In this document: in pieces, positions 38,128 to 52,280 of the stretch
How the letters are laid out: every line of letters begins with the position of its first letter
Numbering within the stretch: position 1 is the stretch's first letter
Origin: Doryteuthis pealeii
Taxonomy: Eukaryota; Mollusca; Cephalopoda; Myopsida; Loliginidae
Length of the DNA: 64,000 nt
Assembly (NCBI GenBank): GCA_023376005.1
Contig: CM042181.1
Location: 26,303,694 to 26,367,693, forward strand
Direction of reading: 5' to 3'
Position numbers and translations under genes: made by a program
Notes under the pieces: generated by a model
What the model saw: only the letters and a program-made list of their open reading frames with translations
The model's database searches: none
Told to the model about the DNA's origin: nothing

Positions 38128-39897
38128 GGGGGGTGAATGTGAGGTAATGGAAAGAGAAAGAAAGGGTAGAGAGGTACGAGAAGAGCGATAGTGAGAAAGA
38201 ATACAATAATACGGTGCTCTTTCAATATGTGATCTACCGAATGTTTTCTAATCCAATATGTGATCTACCGAGTTGTTTACATTCCAATATGTAATCTACC
38301 CATTAACTACCCATTATTTTCCCATCAAACTAACCCTAAACCCTAAACCCTAACCCTGTCTTCTTTTTTCCTAGTAGATCACATGCCATGTATAGTAGAT
38401 CAATAGTAGATCACAAACCTTCGGTAGATCGCACATTGGAAGAGCACCAATAATACATTATTTTGAATGAATCTTTTTTGACGTGAATTGTTTTACTTAC
38501 TTTGTAACGTTGGCCAATAAATATGGCGATTTGTTCTCAGCAAGGACAAAAATGAGTTCAGTACTGGAATAAAGAAAAAAGAAAATATATTTATTTAACT
38601 CATAATATAGCGAGTAGGGATTATCAAACAAGTATATGAAAACTTTCATTCACTTTTACGGTCCCATAATGACAACAAACGGTAGAAGGAAATAAGAAAG
38701 AAATATCCCAACTGCATTATGTTCAATTTGAACACGACCACTGAAAATATAGAAAGATTGGGAAATAGAACATAGTTCAGCAAAGGACACTAGTTAAAAC
38801 CAGATAAAGGATTATAATTTGTGATTATAGGGAGACAAAAACTAATTGTCTCCCTTGGAGAGTGGGCGTGTCTGTTAGGCGCCTGACTGAGTGTCACATT
38901 ATTATTTTAGAAATCAACCCTCGACTTCTTTTGTCTTTGTTCTTTGAACAGTAGAGAAGTTGTCTCTTTCATCGGCATAGTTATGTCCATCCATTTTACT
39001 GTCCATCAATCTCAAAAGAGTACGGAAAATACTGAAAGATTGAGATAGAATATAGTTCACCAATTAGAGGGCATCAGTGTAAAACAATTCCTTATCTCAG
39101 AATTTCAAATAAAGGATTATCTTTGTGATTATAGGGAGGCGCATATTTGTTTTGTTTTACGGCATATCAACCTCGGTGGGTCATTTAATGCCGACAAAGT
39201 TTTAAAATAAATTCATTCTTAATGGATACTCAATTTTTTAAATATAAACTCATGTTTTTCTATTTAACCCATTGATGGGACCCTAACACGCAATACCAAT
39301 CCAGGTCTGGGCAGACCTGGGAGCAATGGTGATGAAGAGTGCTCCACATTCCTAAACATCCAGAACTGGAACCTCACCATCAGATATTTAACGTAATTCC
39401 CAGGACAAAGACCCTTAGCCATCGCCTTCTAGTACCCATATGATGAAAAGGGTTGGGTCAGGACTTGACGTGACCAGTCGATTGAACGTGACTGCCAGCC
39501 CGTCTAGCCTAAGTGGATTGTTGCATGTCAGAGACTGCTCATCCACCAGGATTCCGTCCTTAAGCATCACTAGTCACCCCTATGAAGAGATGCAATCGGT
39601 GTAGGGAGGCGTATGCATCAGAAAAACTGCACAAAATTGGTTGTGGATGTCAACCCTTAGGTTATTTTATGCCGAAGATCTTATTCTTGTTGGATATTCA
39701 ATTTTTTAAACCCATTTCTTATTTATTTAATAGATAAGACCCTAACAGGTACTACCAGTCCGGGTTAGAGTGGGCCTGGGAGTAATGGTAAAGAAGGGGT
39801 ACTCCATACTCTTCAGAGCTCCAGAATTAGAACTTCACCACTAAATGTAGTTTAATGTCATTCCCAGGACACCAAGACCCTCGGCCAACGACTTCTA

Positions 39898-39936
<39 letters not shown>

Positions 39937-40245
39937 GGTGGGGGTTTGCCATAAGAACAATACAAGCAATTTTGTCCCGATCAGACAGCCGACTGATCAG
40001 ACAGCCCGTCGAGCACAAGTAAGGACCAAAGTGAAGTGTTGTATGTCAGCCACCAAGGATTCTGTTTTAACACCATCACTGTCTTTTGTAAAATGAGCTG
40101 TTAAAAAGAATCGCAATGCTATTTATAAGGGTAAGGAACTTGGCAGACGAAAATTCTGTCGGGTTCGATCCCGGCTAGAGATTTCTGTTAAAAATTCGAG
40201 CCGCACTGATGAGAAGTAAACTTCGAATCACGTGTCTGTGGATGA

Positions 40246-40328
<83 letters not shown>

Positions 40329-43300
40329 AGAAAAATTCCGGATCCTACAAGGACTAGCTTCAGTGCAAAAGACGCCAAAATAATAAATCGGAAATATTCA
40401 GAGCTTATCCACACGGAAAGAAATATTTGTTAAGCTCCTGGACTAAAAGAACACCCCCCCCCAAAAAAAACAACAAAAAACAAAAAAACAAAAACACAAA
40501 ATCAACAAAATCAACCACCTTAGATGTATAAATCTTTCGAAGTGTTATTTTAACATCACACACGCACGGGGGTAACACGCGGTTGAATAAACTGAGAACT
40601 TTATTTATAACGTATATTCATTTGGATGTCATTCACAAGGATATTTATCTGACGATAAGTATAAAATGATTTGAAACCCCTGGTAATGAATCAGCCATTA
40701 AATGCATAAATAATAATTATAATATATATATAATATATATATATATATTTACCCCCCCCAATATATATATATATATATTTACCCCCCCCAATATATATAT
40801 ATATATATATCCCCATATACATATATCCCCCATATACATATCCCATATACATACATATATCCCCATACATATATCCCCATATACATATATATATATATAT
40901 ATATATGTCCCCCATATATATATAATAAAAGAAAATAATACTTACAAAATCTTTCCTGAATCGTCATAGGTACCTCTGATCGTTTCAATTATTGCTGTTT
41001 TGTTGTACATGTTTGATAAGTACCTAGAAATAAAAAAAACGTTCTTGTTATTTTTCTTTTATTATAAATGTTACCACAATTTACTGTGTGTTACTCAGAT
41101 GAGTGCATCACATCAAAGGCGGTTAATAACCGTTACAAAGAGAGCGTAATGTCATCAACGGGCGAAAGTAAAGGCATTTTGTTAAGAAAATCACAAACTT
41201 CATTCATAATGAACGAATATTGTTTTCTGTTTGGTTTTTGAATACCCTGTTCGGTAGCCAAAAGGCTGCTGGTGGCGCTTGGGGCGGCAGTCCCGCCTAT
41301 ATCCACCGAAAGTGTATAACCAACCAGGGTATTGCACGTGGTATTTATTACACGTTGTATGGTTTAAAAAGTTTGTATAAAAATTATATTAAATAGTTTA
41401 TATGAAATTTGTACCTAATTTTTCTGTTGGGTATTTTTCAATGCAGACATATATTAAGTGTATCAATTATCACCATTAGATCGTGACAACAACACTGATA
41501 TCCATAACTTTCCCTCACCACCAGTCCCTATCGGCCATAATTCATGGAAGGTCCTCTGCACAACACCCAGAATCTGATTGATGTAGGTTTTTGCTGGTCC
41601 GCCCTCACTGGTGTGTCCATGTGTAAGTGTTCACAGGAGAACGTCAGTTATGAGACCGTCCTTGTTTCTCCAGGAGTGTCTAGCATGTAGTGTTCGCCTT
41701 AATTCGATCGTTTGTGTGATAGGAGGCAAGTGGCCGTACATGTTTTTTCTTGTGGAGTGCTGCTTCGAAGAATCGTTCAAGACTGCATGCAACATCATTG
41801 TGTAGTTCTCATCTAGCCTTTTCTCCGTTTCGTTAGAGACTAAGTGGTTCAGCCATATAGTAGTACTGATACAGATACAATTTTGAATAATTCACGCTTT
41901 ATCTTATCTTTTAACCTTTTTTTTGTATTTATTAGCGGAGTATGCTTTCATTATATATATATATATATATATATAGCCTATCCGAGAAAAGCAGTCTTTC
42001 TTTCTTTCTTTCCTCACCCAAGTTTGATAGTTTACTGACAGGCAGGAGAGTCATAAGTTTACTATATCTAGTTATGCCGATTCTGTTATTATAAACAATC
42101 TATCTATCTCTCTTTGTGTTAACGACTGCTACAGACTACTAATCATAATAAATATGGACTACGCCGTGCTCGCTTCTCCATACCCTTTCTGGCCTTCCCT
42201 CCTCTAACCGTCACTGTATATTCTTATATTGGATTATATAAGTACATTGGAATTTTAACCAAGCAATTCGACATTCCTATGGACAGATTTTTCCTCTGAA
42301 GAATGTTTATATTTCTCTCGAAAATATTTCTGTATTTTCTCTGATTTGGAATTCAAACAATTCAAACAAAATTCATACCAGCTAGATTCTTCCTTTAAAA
42401 ATATTTTTCCAAAATATTTCTTTCTTTTTCACCCATAATTTACTTTTACTAAAATTGATTCTTTTGCAACCCTTAGTTATCTAATCCCCTAATTATGTAA
42501 CAATTATGTATATAAGTTTTTTTTTGTTAAATTAGACTTAACGGACCTAAATTCCACTATCGTATATCACCCCCTCCGAAAGAAAAGAAAAATTCCAAAA
42601 ATCAGGGAATTTTTTTCAGGTCAGTTAACTTTGAACCACGTATCTTTGAGGCGTAACACATATTCTCAAAGATACGTGGTTCAAAGTTAACTGACATGAA
42701 AAAATGTAAAAGTTTTTAAATAAAATAACTGATGCATTGTATCTTTTATTCATTAATATATCAACACTGTAAATTTCATTAAAATCGGTTAATGCCCAAA
42801 TTTTTGGTATTTTTTCTTTCCGCTGGGTGACATACGATGTTGGAATTTAGGTCTGTTAAATTTGATTTAACCGGTTTTTTTATATATATATTTCTGGAAA
42901 GCATCAAGCCATTTAAATTTTACTCATCATCATCATCATCATCATCAGATCGCGCTATTAGCACGGATATCCATGACAATATCTCTCCATCTGTACCTAT
43001 CACTCATCGTTCCCGCATGTCTTGTCCGTCTTACTCGGATGGTTTTGGTGATATGTGGCAGGTGGCCGTACAGCTGTTTTCTCGTGGGGTGTTGTTTCCA
43101 CGTTTTGTTTAGGACAGCACGTAGCATTCTTGTGCAATTCCCATCTAGTTTATTCTCTAGTCGCTTCGTTAGAGTCCAGATCCGATATTAATTATTAATA
43201 CTTTGAAAGGTTTTGAAATGCTTACCATCCAACGTGGAGATGGGTATTATTTATTACCAAACTCATTTATTTCTGTTAAGCGAGCATTCATGGAATAATT

Positions 43301-45388
43301 TTGTTGTGAAGACAAATCTGACATTATAAATATTCTAGAACTTACCTTTGATATTCATCTCTTTTTGCTCCTACATCGCTCGGTGAATTTTGCATCTTTA
43401 GAGTCAATCGATTCCGATCGAAGACAATATTGATCTGAAAAATACAAAAGTTTAAATTTTAATGAAATTATGAATTCTATCATTATATTACAAATAAATT
43501 TCAGGCGTAAAATAGCATCCACGATAGAAAATAAAAAGAAAATATACATTGATATAAAATAAAATAAAATAGAATAAAATTAAATTAAATAGAAAAAATT
43601 AAAATTAAATAAAATAAAAATAAAATAAAATGAAATAAAAATAAAATAAAATAAAATAAAAAAATAAAAATAAAATAAAAATAAAATAAAATAAAAATAA
43701 ATAAAATAAAAATGAATTGAAAAAAAAATCAAATACAGAATTTAAAAAAAGAATGAAATATCCAATGATATGAAAATAAAATAAAATGAAATAGAAATAA
43801 AAATAGAAATAAAATAAAATAGAATATCCATTTATAGAAAATAAAAATCTTTACGAACATCTACTAAAAGATTCGTAAGTAAAAGTTGAACCGAGTTGAT
43901 TCTGCACCGAAGACGCACAGTGGCGGGATCATTTCATATCAAATGCCACAGTGTGTGTCTTCGGTGCATAATCAATTCAGTTCAGCAAACCGTGGTCACG
44001 TGATGTCTTTGCTGGATCGGCCATGCTCTTCGTCGTCAACCAGAAGACTACACCCGCGAAGCGATCGCCCCAGACCCCCCCACGAACTGGAAGAAGCATT
44101 GGGGTCAACTAAAAATGTGGCTAATGACGGTGACGGGTGATCTTGAGCGGAGGATGGCCGCTCGTGTCGACATATTGCACCGCTGGAACCCTGTGACTGA
44201 CTGGAGATCACTCATTCGCTCTCATCACATCACTAGACATGGTAAGCCTTTCAGAGGGACTTAGTAAACTCAATAGATTGAACGGTCTCAACTCAACCCC
44301 GGTGAATGCTGTCTATTGTGGACTAGCCTAGCTTACCTTTCCTAGAGAGTAAATGAGTTGGTTCAAGACTATTTATGCACGGCTGTTTTAGAACATCGGG
44401 TATGATTACCATGCCTGCTTCAGAGTGCTTCGGCCTCTGGAGCGTTTAGGTAATAAAATTAACAGCATTGATCCAAGGGCACTATCCCCCAGGCAATACT
44501 TGCCCCCTTGATTTAAAGGAACAGGCCTGGGTTTATTGCCCAGTGCCTGAGGTGCCCCCTCGAGGAGGAATGCCAACGGGATCAACGCATTTTTTGTGCC
44601 TATCACCCATGAGCTTCGGCTTGTGGATGGGCCTACATAAAATGTCCTTGTGTCACGTCCTCATAAGTGGGATGAGAGGCAAATATACTGAGACTGCGAA
44701 GATCACGGAACCATTCCGCGAACCGTCTACCTCGATGTTTTAGTACTCTATTGCTAGTTACTCTGTGTCTGGAGCAAACTGTATTTGGATGTACGAGTAT
44801 ACCGTATATATTATATGATCCAGTATAAAACACTGCCACAACATAAGTAAATGAAATTGCAGTTTAAAACATTGAACTGAGAAGAGATGTTGAACTCACC
44901 ACAGTGTTGGCCATAGTTTTTTTGCTGATTGGTGCCATATCTCTGGCCATAACTTTGAATTGGTAGTTGATCGGACTTTTATCTTTATAGACATCCGTGT
45001 TGTAAATAGTCGCTTCATTTATGGCAAACGGGACAAGATCATCAATCGAATATTTGGTTTCTCCATAGATTCCTTTGTCAGCATCTGTGGCCTAAAATAA
45101 TCGATAGAAAATCATAGATCAATCAAATAAAACATAAACTGATGAATTATATAATTCATTAAAAAAAAAAAAAACAAAAAACACCGACATAAGACGACAA
45201 TGGAGCTTCTAGGACAAGATGTTTCTATCCCTAAAAAATGAAAAACTTGTGACTATTCATTCATTCATTAGTGAAACATTTCGAGTCTTAGCATCTTATC
45301 ATATCACCGGATATACCAGTATTGATCCATAAATAAAACATTTACCAGCATTGGATGCGTCTAGAGAACTTACTAAGAGCAATGGTCA

Positions 45389-45455
<67 letters not shown>

Positions 45456-45723
45456 TTAAAAGAATCCATGTTGTCAGTACGTCTTGATTGATTGATCGGA
45501 AATGAAAAGTCGATTATCGAAGCTTAAACTCTTCTCTTTTATTTTATTTTTTTTTAATCACCCGTCCAAAACAAGACAGGTTTTTTTATTTGCCTAATTA
45601 ATCCTTTTATATTTGATTAAATGAATTTGAGAATATTTCTTATAAAATCATCAATATTTTTGAAGTTATATGGCTTTGAAATTTATCCTGTTATTATTAT
45701 CCCGAGTATTATAGGTATAGCCA

Positions 45724-45791
<68 letters not shown>

Positions 45792-48700
45792 TATTATAAT
45801 GGAGATTGTGGGTTTGTCTGTCTGTAACCGAAACTATATTACTATACAAGTCACAATTCCCTTTGTTATTTACATTATATTCTCCATGATTTTATTTTTT
45901 TATTTAAACCTCAATTATTAGTAAAATTGTTTTACATCATTAAGACTGTTAACAATATCTACATACTAATAACATGCAATTGTATTTATATATACAACAA
46001 AATAGCGGTTCACAGTATGAATGGGAAGGCTAATTTACATATTGATCTTAAAAATTTGATTTTAATAAATATATGCATAGTATTATTGATTTCTAATTGT
46101 TTGGTTTTATCTTATTGAATATGAGCAAAAATCTCGGGGATAAATCTTAAAAGAAATCCATTAACAAGAAGAAATAACTGTAATATTATTCTTTACTTCC
46201 TATTTTAAGTAAAGAGTTAAATTAGGAAAATTTACCGCTGAAAAACAGGGGTGATGGAAAATGATGGAAGAGTTAGTTTCAAAGTTGTTCTATTTTTCAA
46301 TCATACCCCCTCTGTTCCAAATATTTTTATCTGAATTCTTATTCAGTTTCATTAGTCTTTCTAATTTAACATGATATTTTATTATATTAAAACTTAAATA
46401 CTTGCATCCGTAGGGTGCATATATTTGCTAGTATATATAATTGAAGGAAAAATAAAAAATATAAGTTTATTTGTTTTATTTGTAATTATGCCAAAAACTG
46501 TTTCATTTACATTTCTCACTGCATTAGTTTTGTAAAGTGAAATTATACTTTCAAATGAAATCATTTACATTCATTAGAAAAAAAGTTATATTTTTCTCAG
46601 TATCCGTTTCAATTTGGAATTCTTAACACAATACAGAAATAAACTATTGAAAAAGTATTTTTTTATATTTTTGGAAATAGTAACTAAAACGCACCACAAA
46701 GTACTCGAGACTCATAGAAAACGGGAAATTATCAGCGAAACGAAGGGTCTCGGCCTAGTAAATTTAGTTTCAGTGATAGAACGAAATACTCGGGATTGTA
46801 AGAAAATGTTCAGAATACCTATCACGTGAATACTCGGGATAATCAGGAAAGTGATTAAAAAGATTATTTAAATTGTTTTGAAAGCAAAAAAGTTATTTCA
46901 ACTTACATATACTGTTAGGATTGGAGTGTTGACACCAGCCTGGGATGAAAGTATTCCGAAATAGGTGTTGGGCATTCTTTCAAATTTTTTCGGGAAACTA
47001 AATTTGGGAGAGTTATCATTGACATCTACAATTCGGACATCGACTTTTGTCTGGGAGGCTAAAGTATTGGCTGAAAAAACAATATTTAAAAAATCGATTA
47101 CAAAAAGAAATTCGGATGCGTGGAAAAATATTCAATTTCTGATTAATAAGCAAAACTTCTGCTTTATTAAAGTAATACTTGGGTACCAGAGATCTCAATT
47201 GGATTCTTATTCTGATTAAATAAAAATAAATTTAATATAAAAACGTGTCTTTCGTTTGTCGGGAAAAAAATGAAAACTACTCACCTACAATCTTCTGAGG
47301 GAAGAAAGCAGGAATGAAAAATGCGTAGGAATTTATACTTGTGGTTGGTGTCAACTATTATTTGATTGGTCGAATGGGTAGATAAATACCCCGTCACCAC
47401 TCACGAAGGCACCTTTCTTCAGGGTTTTTTTTCTGGACTATTTATACGAGACCTAAAGTGTCAGTTCCTTTTTTACCCACTTGCAAGGTTGCAACAAGGT
47501 TTGTTGCAAGCTTTTTCCCTATTCTAACCCGACCAGGAGGTCTTTATTGGTGTACTCAACCAAGTCTTCTGGCAATTTGCCAAACGTTTAAAGTTTTATA
47601 ATAAAAAAATAACAATATTAGTTTATTTTTAGTGAAAAATATTTTTTTAACATATGCTAACAACAACAAATTGAAATAACTATTTTTTTTTTTTTATTAA
47701 TATCAAAAACTATTTTAGTATAAAAACGTGTCTTTGCTTTGTATGAAATTCTAATGTCAAAAATCGTCTGTTGATTTTGTTTACTAACAATCGGAAGTTT
47801 GCGTTGAAAAGCGAAATTCCGTATGTTTAAAAAATGCTCGCAGCTGGAGGTGCCTATTGATGACTTGATCCATTCCTTTACCCATTTAAACTTAACGATT
47901 ATTAAGGAAGATTATCCAATTTCACCATAAAATAAGTCCAAATCCAGAGAATACTGCGTTTATAATCATAGTTTATATAACTAAAAGTAAGTAAAATCGT
48001 CGGAGTTGACTAGTCGTTATCAACCAAACAGCGAGGGAGTCTATACCCTTTTCACTAGGAACTTGACCAAGGAGATTATTTTTGCGTCTGAGGTGGAGCG
48101 CCACAACTACCATCAGCTTCTCACTTTACCCTACAGATCCATGTGCTACTCATACGCTGAGTTGGCGAGGGTCGGTATCGAACCAGGAATTTTGCGACCC
48201 TAGGCAAGTGCGCTACCGACTGAGCTAGCATTTTCACAGTATTTAGGGCAGGGGTTTTCAAACTATCGGCCCCGAAAATGTTCCTTGAGGTACCATGATG
48301 CCTGTTTTGTATATTGCCGAACATAATTAGTGTTACCTTAACAGGTAGCTAATTATTACCCAATTAGGATCGAGTCTAACAGGTATCGGTTTCTTTGTTT
48401 TAATGACATATCAACCTTCGTGGGTTATCTAATGGCAAAGCGATTCTTGTAGAAGAATGATAGTGGTACTATTTAAACCATAGCTGGGGGATGAGGAGGT
48501 TCTTACATTTCCCAAAATAATGAAATGAACATAATGAGCATGACTGGAGTTCGAACTCGCTTACTACAATGTCATAGTCCACCATGTTAACCAATAGACT
48601 ATGGGAAAGGGGTGCCCCATGATGGACAGAGAAACAGATAAAAGAATACTGTTTATTTTGGAATTATCACTGATGATACAAAACGATATATTTCCTTGCC

Positions 48701-51700
48701 AGTGGGGTGACAATGTCGTGATCTAGTTGCAAGAACTCAGATCGGTGCCTTTTTCCAGTGGCCTAATAACGGATTTTCACATCATATTGTCGTACATCAG
48801 CTCTTACGCGATTCTCCAAATCTTTGATTCATCCCTGTTCCAAGCAGTCTGTTTTTTTTTCTACCAAGGAGTATAGTGGCAAAAGTTAGGCAACGCTATT
48901 TGGGTTAGGAAGATTTTACGCCTCCTGAAACTTTTGGGTAAGGGAAATTTTGCGCCCTCTGAAACTTTTGGGTAAGGGAGATTTTGCGCCCTCTGAAACT
49001 TTTGGGTAAGGGAGATTTTGCGCCCTCTGAAGCTTTTGGGTTTGGGAGATTTTGCACCCCCTGAAGCTTTTGGGTTAGGGCAATTTTGCGCTCTCTGAAG
49101 CTTTTGGGTTAGGGAGACCCCCTTCCCCCCACTGAAGCTTTTGGGATAGGACGATTTTGCTTCAGGGCCACTGTTCATCCCTGATCCCCGTTAATCGCAC
49201 CACTGTTCCTAACTAATACCCTACCGCAGTCTCGAGTGTAACATGTCAACCAGAAAGAGTTACCTTCTCTTTTGTTGTTTTGAGAATAGGTCACCTCAAT
49301 CACCAAATCGTAAATATGACGATCTGTTTCGTAGTCGATTTCGTTGAGGAGTTTCAAAAGACACGAGCTCGTTTGGAATTCGTAGACCACTGAAAATTTG
49401 GCTGAAATCAAAAGAAAAAAGTTTTATTAAATAAAACTAACAAAAAAACAAAGCAAAACAACAACAACAAAAAAACCAACAAAACAAAACACCTTCCGAG
49501 CGGTGTAAAATCAATTTTTGAAAGACATTGCCTGAGAGCAATAGGAGTTAAAATTTCAATGCTAGAAGGTTTGTATTATAACTAAGTAAAATCATCAAAT
49601 TTATAAAGGAATCAAAAATAATTAGAAATCGAAACTTAGTTCTGTTCCCCTTAAATAAAATGTTACGTTTATCTATTAATTATTAATTGAATAATTATTT
49701 TGAATATTTTACACATAAATTTTACACAAAATTGTAAGTATTTATTTATTTGTAAACCTCTTGTTACTGAAAAAACAAACAAAAACAAAACAAAAAAACA
49801 AAAACAGGCGAGAGTAAAAAATATTTTAAAAAACTAATTACAATTTCAGTTGTTCTATTTTTTATCATACCCACTCCGTTTCAAATCGTTTTATCTGCAA
49901 TTCTTATTTAGTTTCATTAGCCGGTACCATTATAGTATGTGGTCTACCGTTTGAATGTGGCCTACTTAATCATGTCTCTCTTATAGTATGTGGCCTATCA
50001 TACAAAGCATATTATAAGGTTATAATGATAACTGCTAACCATAACCCTAACGCCTAACCCTATTTCAGAATTTTAGAATATTTTAGAATTGAATAGATCT
50101 TTAATTAGAAAACGAATTTATCCATAATTTACATGAATCATTCTTAATTATTATATACAGCTTATGACTAAATTGCATTTCTTGAAATTGAATATATGTG
50201 AAAAATAATTAGTTTCAATAAATTGCCTACTACTTATATCTATAAATATACTCGTACTGAGGTAGGACACATTCAAACCGGGTAGGCCACATACCATTGT
50301 TTTTCTTATGGATTGAATAAAGAAAATATAGAAAAAAACTTAATTTTTCATATCTTTCCACATTTTGTGGAGACAATGTCTATAAGATTATATGACGATA
50401 TTTAAAATACTATATTATGAGATTGCAAATGCAGCGGGCCCTTCACAAAGCGACCAAAGATACGAACGCAGTCAGCCTGTTGCTAGTAATTCATAGCATA
50501 ACACCTATACCTAAATAATCTTATTATAATGGAGATTATGTAACTGTCTGTAATTGAAACTACGTCATCACGGATGTCACGATTTCCTTGGTTATTTAAG
50601 TTATATTCTCAATGATTATATATATATATATATATATATACTGCTTTGTTGACAAATAAGGATTTTCATCTGTGTTTAATGAACTGTAATTGGTTGTTAG
50701 TTATTTTATATATGTATTAGCTAAAGACAAAGCCTTATTTAGTAGAGTTTATGTGATTAAGAGACAGAAATCGTCTATATCTCCTTATATAAATGCACAG
50801 TTTTGTTTGTGTTTTATATTACAAAATTGTTTATAGCTGATCTAATATTTTTCCATTAGTTTATTTCTAGTATTTCTCTCAGTGTGGTATTAATTACTTG
50901 TGGCGAGAGAAATCACACTTGTGGTAGCTCAAAGCGTGCACGAATATGTCTGGTGTGCAAAATGAGGTCAAGGGGGAGTGTAGACATTATTTAATCTTAA
51001 TTAGCATCTTATTTATTAACGATGTCTCTATTAAAGTCTAGCCGAGTTAGATTTGCCACAAAACTGCCAAAATTATTAATTCATTTAGAATTTTGAAATA
51101 TGTGTTATATATCTCGGAAAAATAAAGATTTCCATAGTATATGGTGGAATTAATTTGCATAATGATTTCAACAAAACTGAATTTGATAAATAGTTAATTG
51201 CTGTTACTGATTTCTAATACTATCATGATATTCTTAAACGTAATAAAAGCAATCCTATATATAATTCTATATAGAAATCAATGAAAATAACATTAAAATA
51301 AGTGTAATATTTTTATGGTCATTCTTATTTAGTTGCGTTAGTATTTCTAATTCAACATAATATTTTTTCACATTCAAACTCAAATAGTTTGTGTGTTTCA
51401 TGTGTGCTAGTAAATATGACAAATTAACTATATTAACTAATAAAAAAGTAAATAAATAAATGAAAAAATACCGTAATCGTTTGTAATTTTGCAAACAATC
51501 CTTGTAGCTAAATTGACGTTCGCCACTTTCATCGAAAGAATCTTTGTGCCAACTGGTGTGTTTTCTTTTAGATCAAGGCTAAAGAATAAAAAAAGAGAGC
51601 AATGAAAAACATTTTTAATCAAGTCATTTCAACTAAGATATGGGTAATTCTGTTGCATAATCTATGCGTTAGCATAGATTATTGACAACACGCTGTAGCG

Positions 51701-52235
51701 AGCATGCAAAGAGCCCAAATGGAAAAATACCAGACCGTTTGCGAACTTTGATTCCCGCTTTTTTTTGGGGGGGGGGGGGCCCAAAGGCGGGAATCTCGCA
51801 AGTCACGTGAGAACTAGTTAAGTAATCAGTTGACAACCAGACACCAGGCAGAGAGGATCTCTCTGCCTGGGGCTATTGACTCCCGTGCGGTGAGTTAGAA
51901 AACGGGCAATGTAGAAATAAAACCTTTGATCAAAGTAATAACTAGTCTCGTTAGTAATTATGCATGCCCTTAAAAGAAGCCCTTAATTAGAAGAAGACAC
52001 GTATCAATCATTGGATCATAAATAATAAAACTTGATCAAGTAAAACAAAGTCTTGTTTTAATTGATTAAATGAAGAAACAAGCAATGTCCAGCCCAGACC
52101 AGACCAAAGAAGAACCAAAAAAGAAATCGACACCCAGCAGAAGCCCCTAGATAGAGGTCAGCCCAAAGAAAATGACAAGTAGAAGTGGTTAGTAGCAACG
52201 AGTCAGTAACAAGTAAGAAGAGTACCAAGTAAGTT

Positions 52236-52280
<45 letters not shown>

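Noticed and set aside
44468..44743. 91-residue open frame
   Set aside because: Lies in a dispersed GC-rich element that occurs three times in the window.
48160..48235. Possible tRNA gene
   Set aside because: B-box-like sequence belongs to a SINE present in several copies; no cloverleaf with a full acceptor stem was seen.
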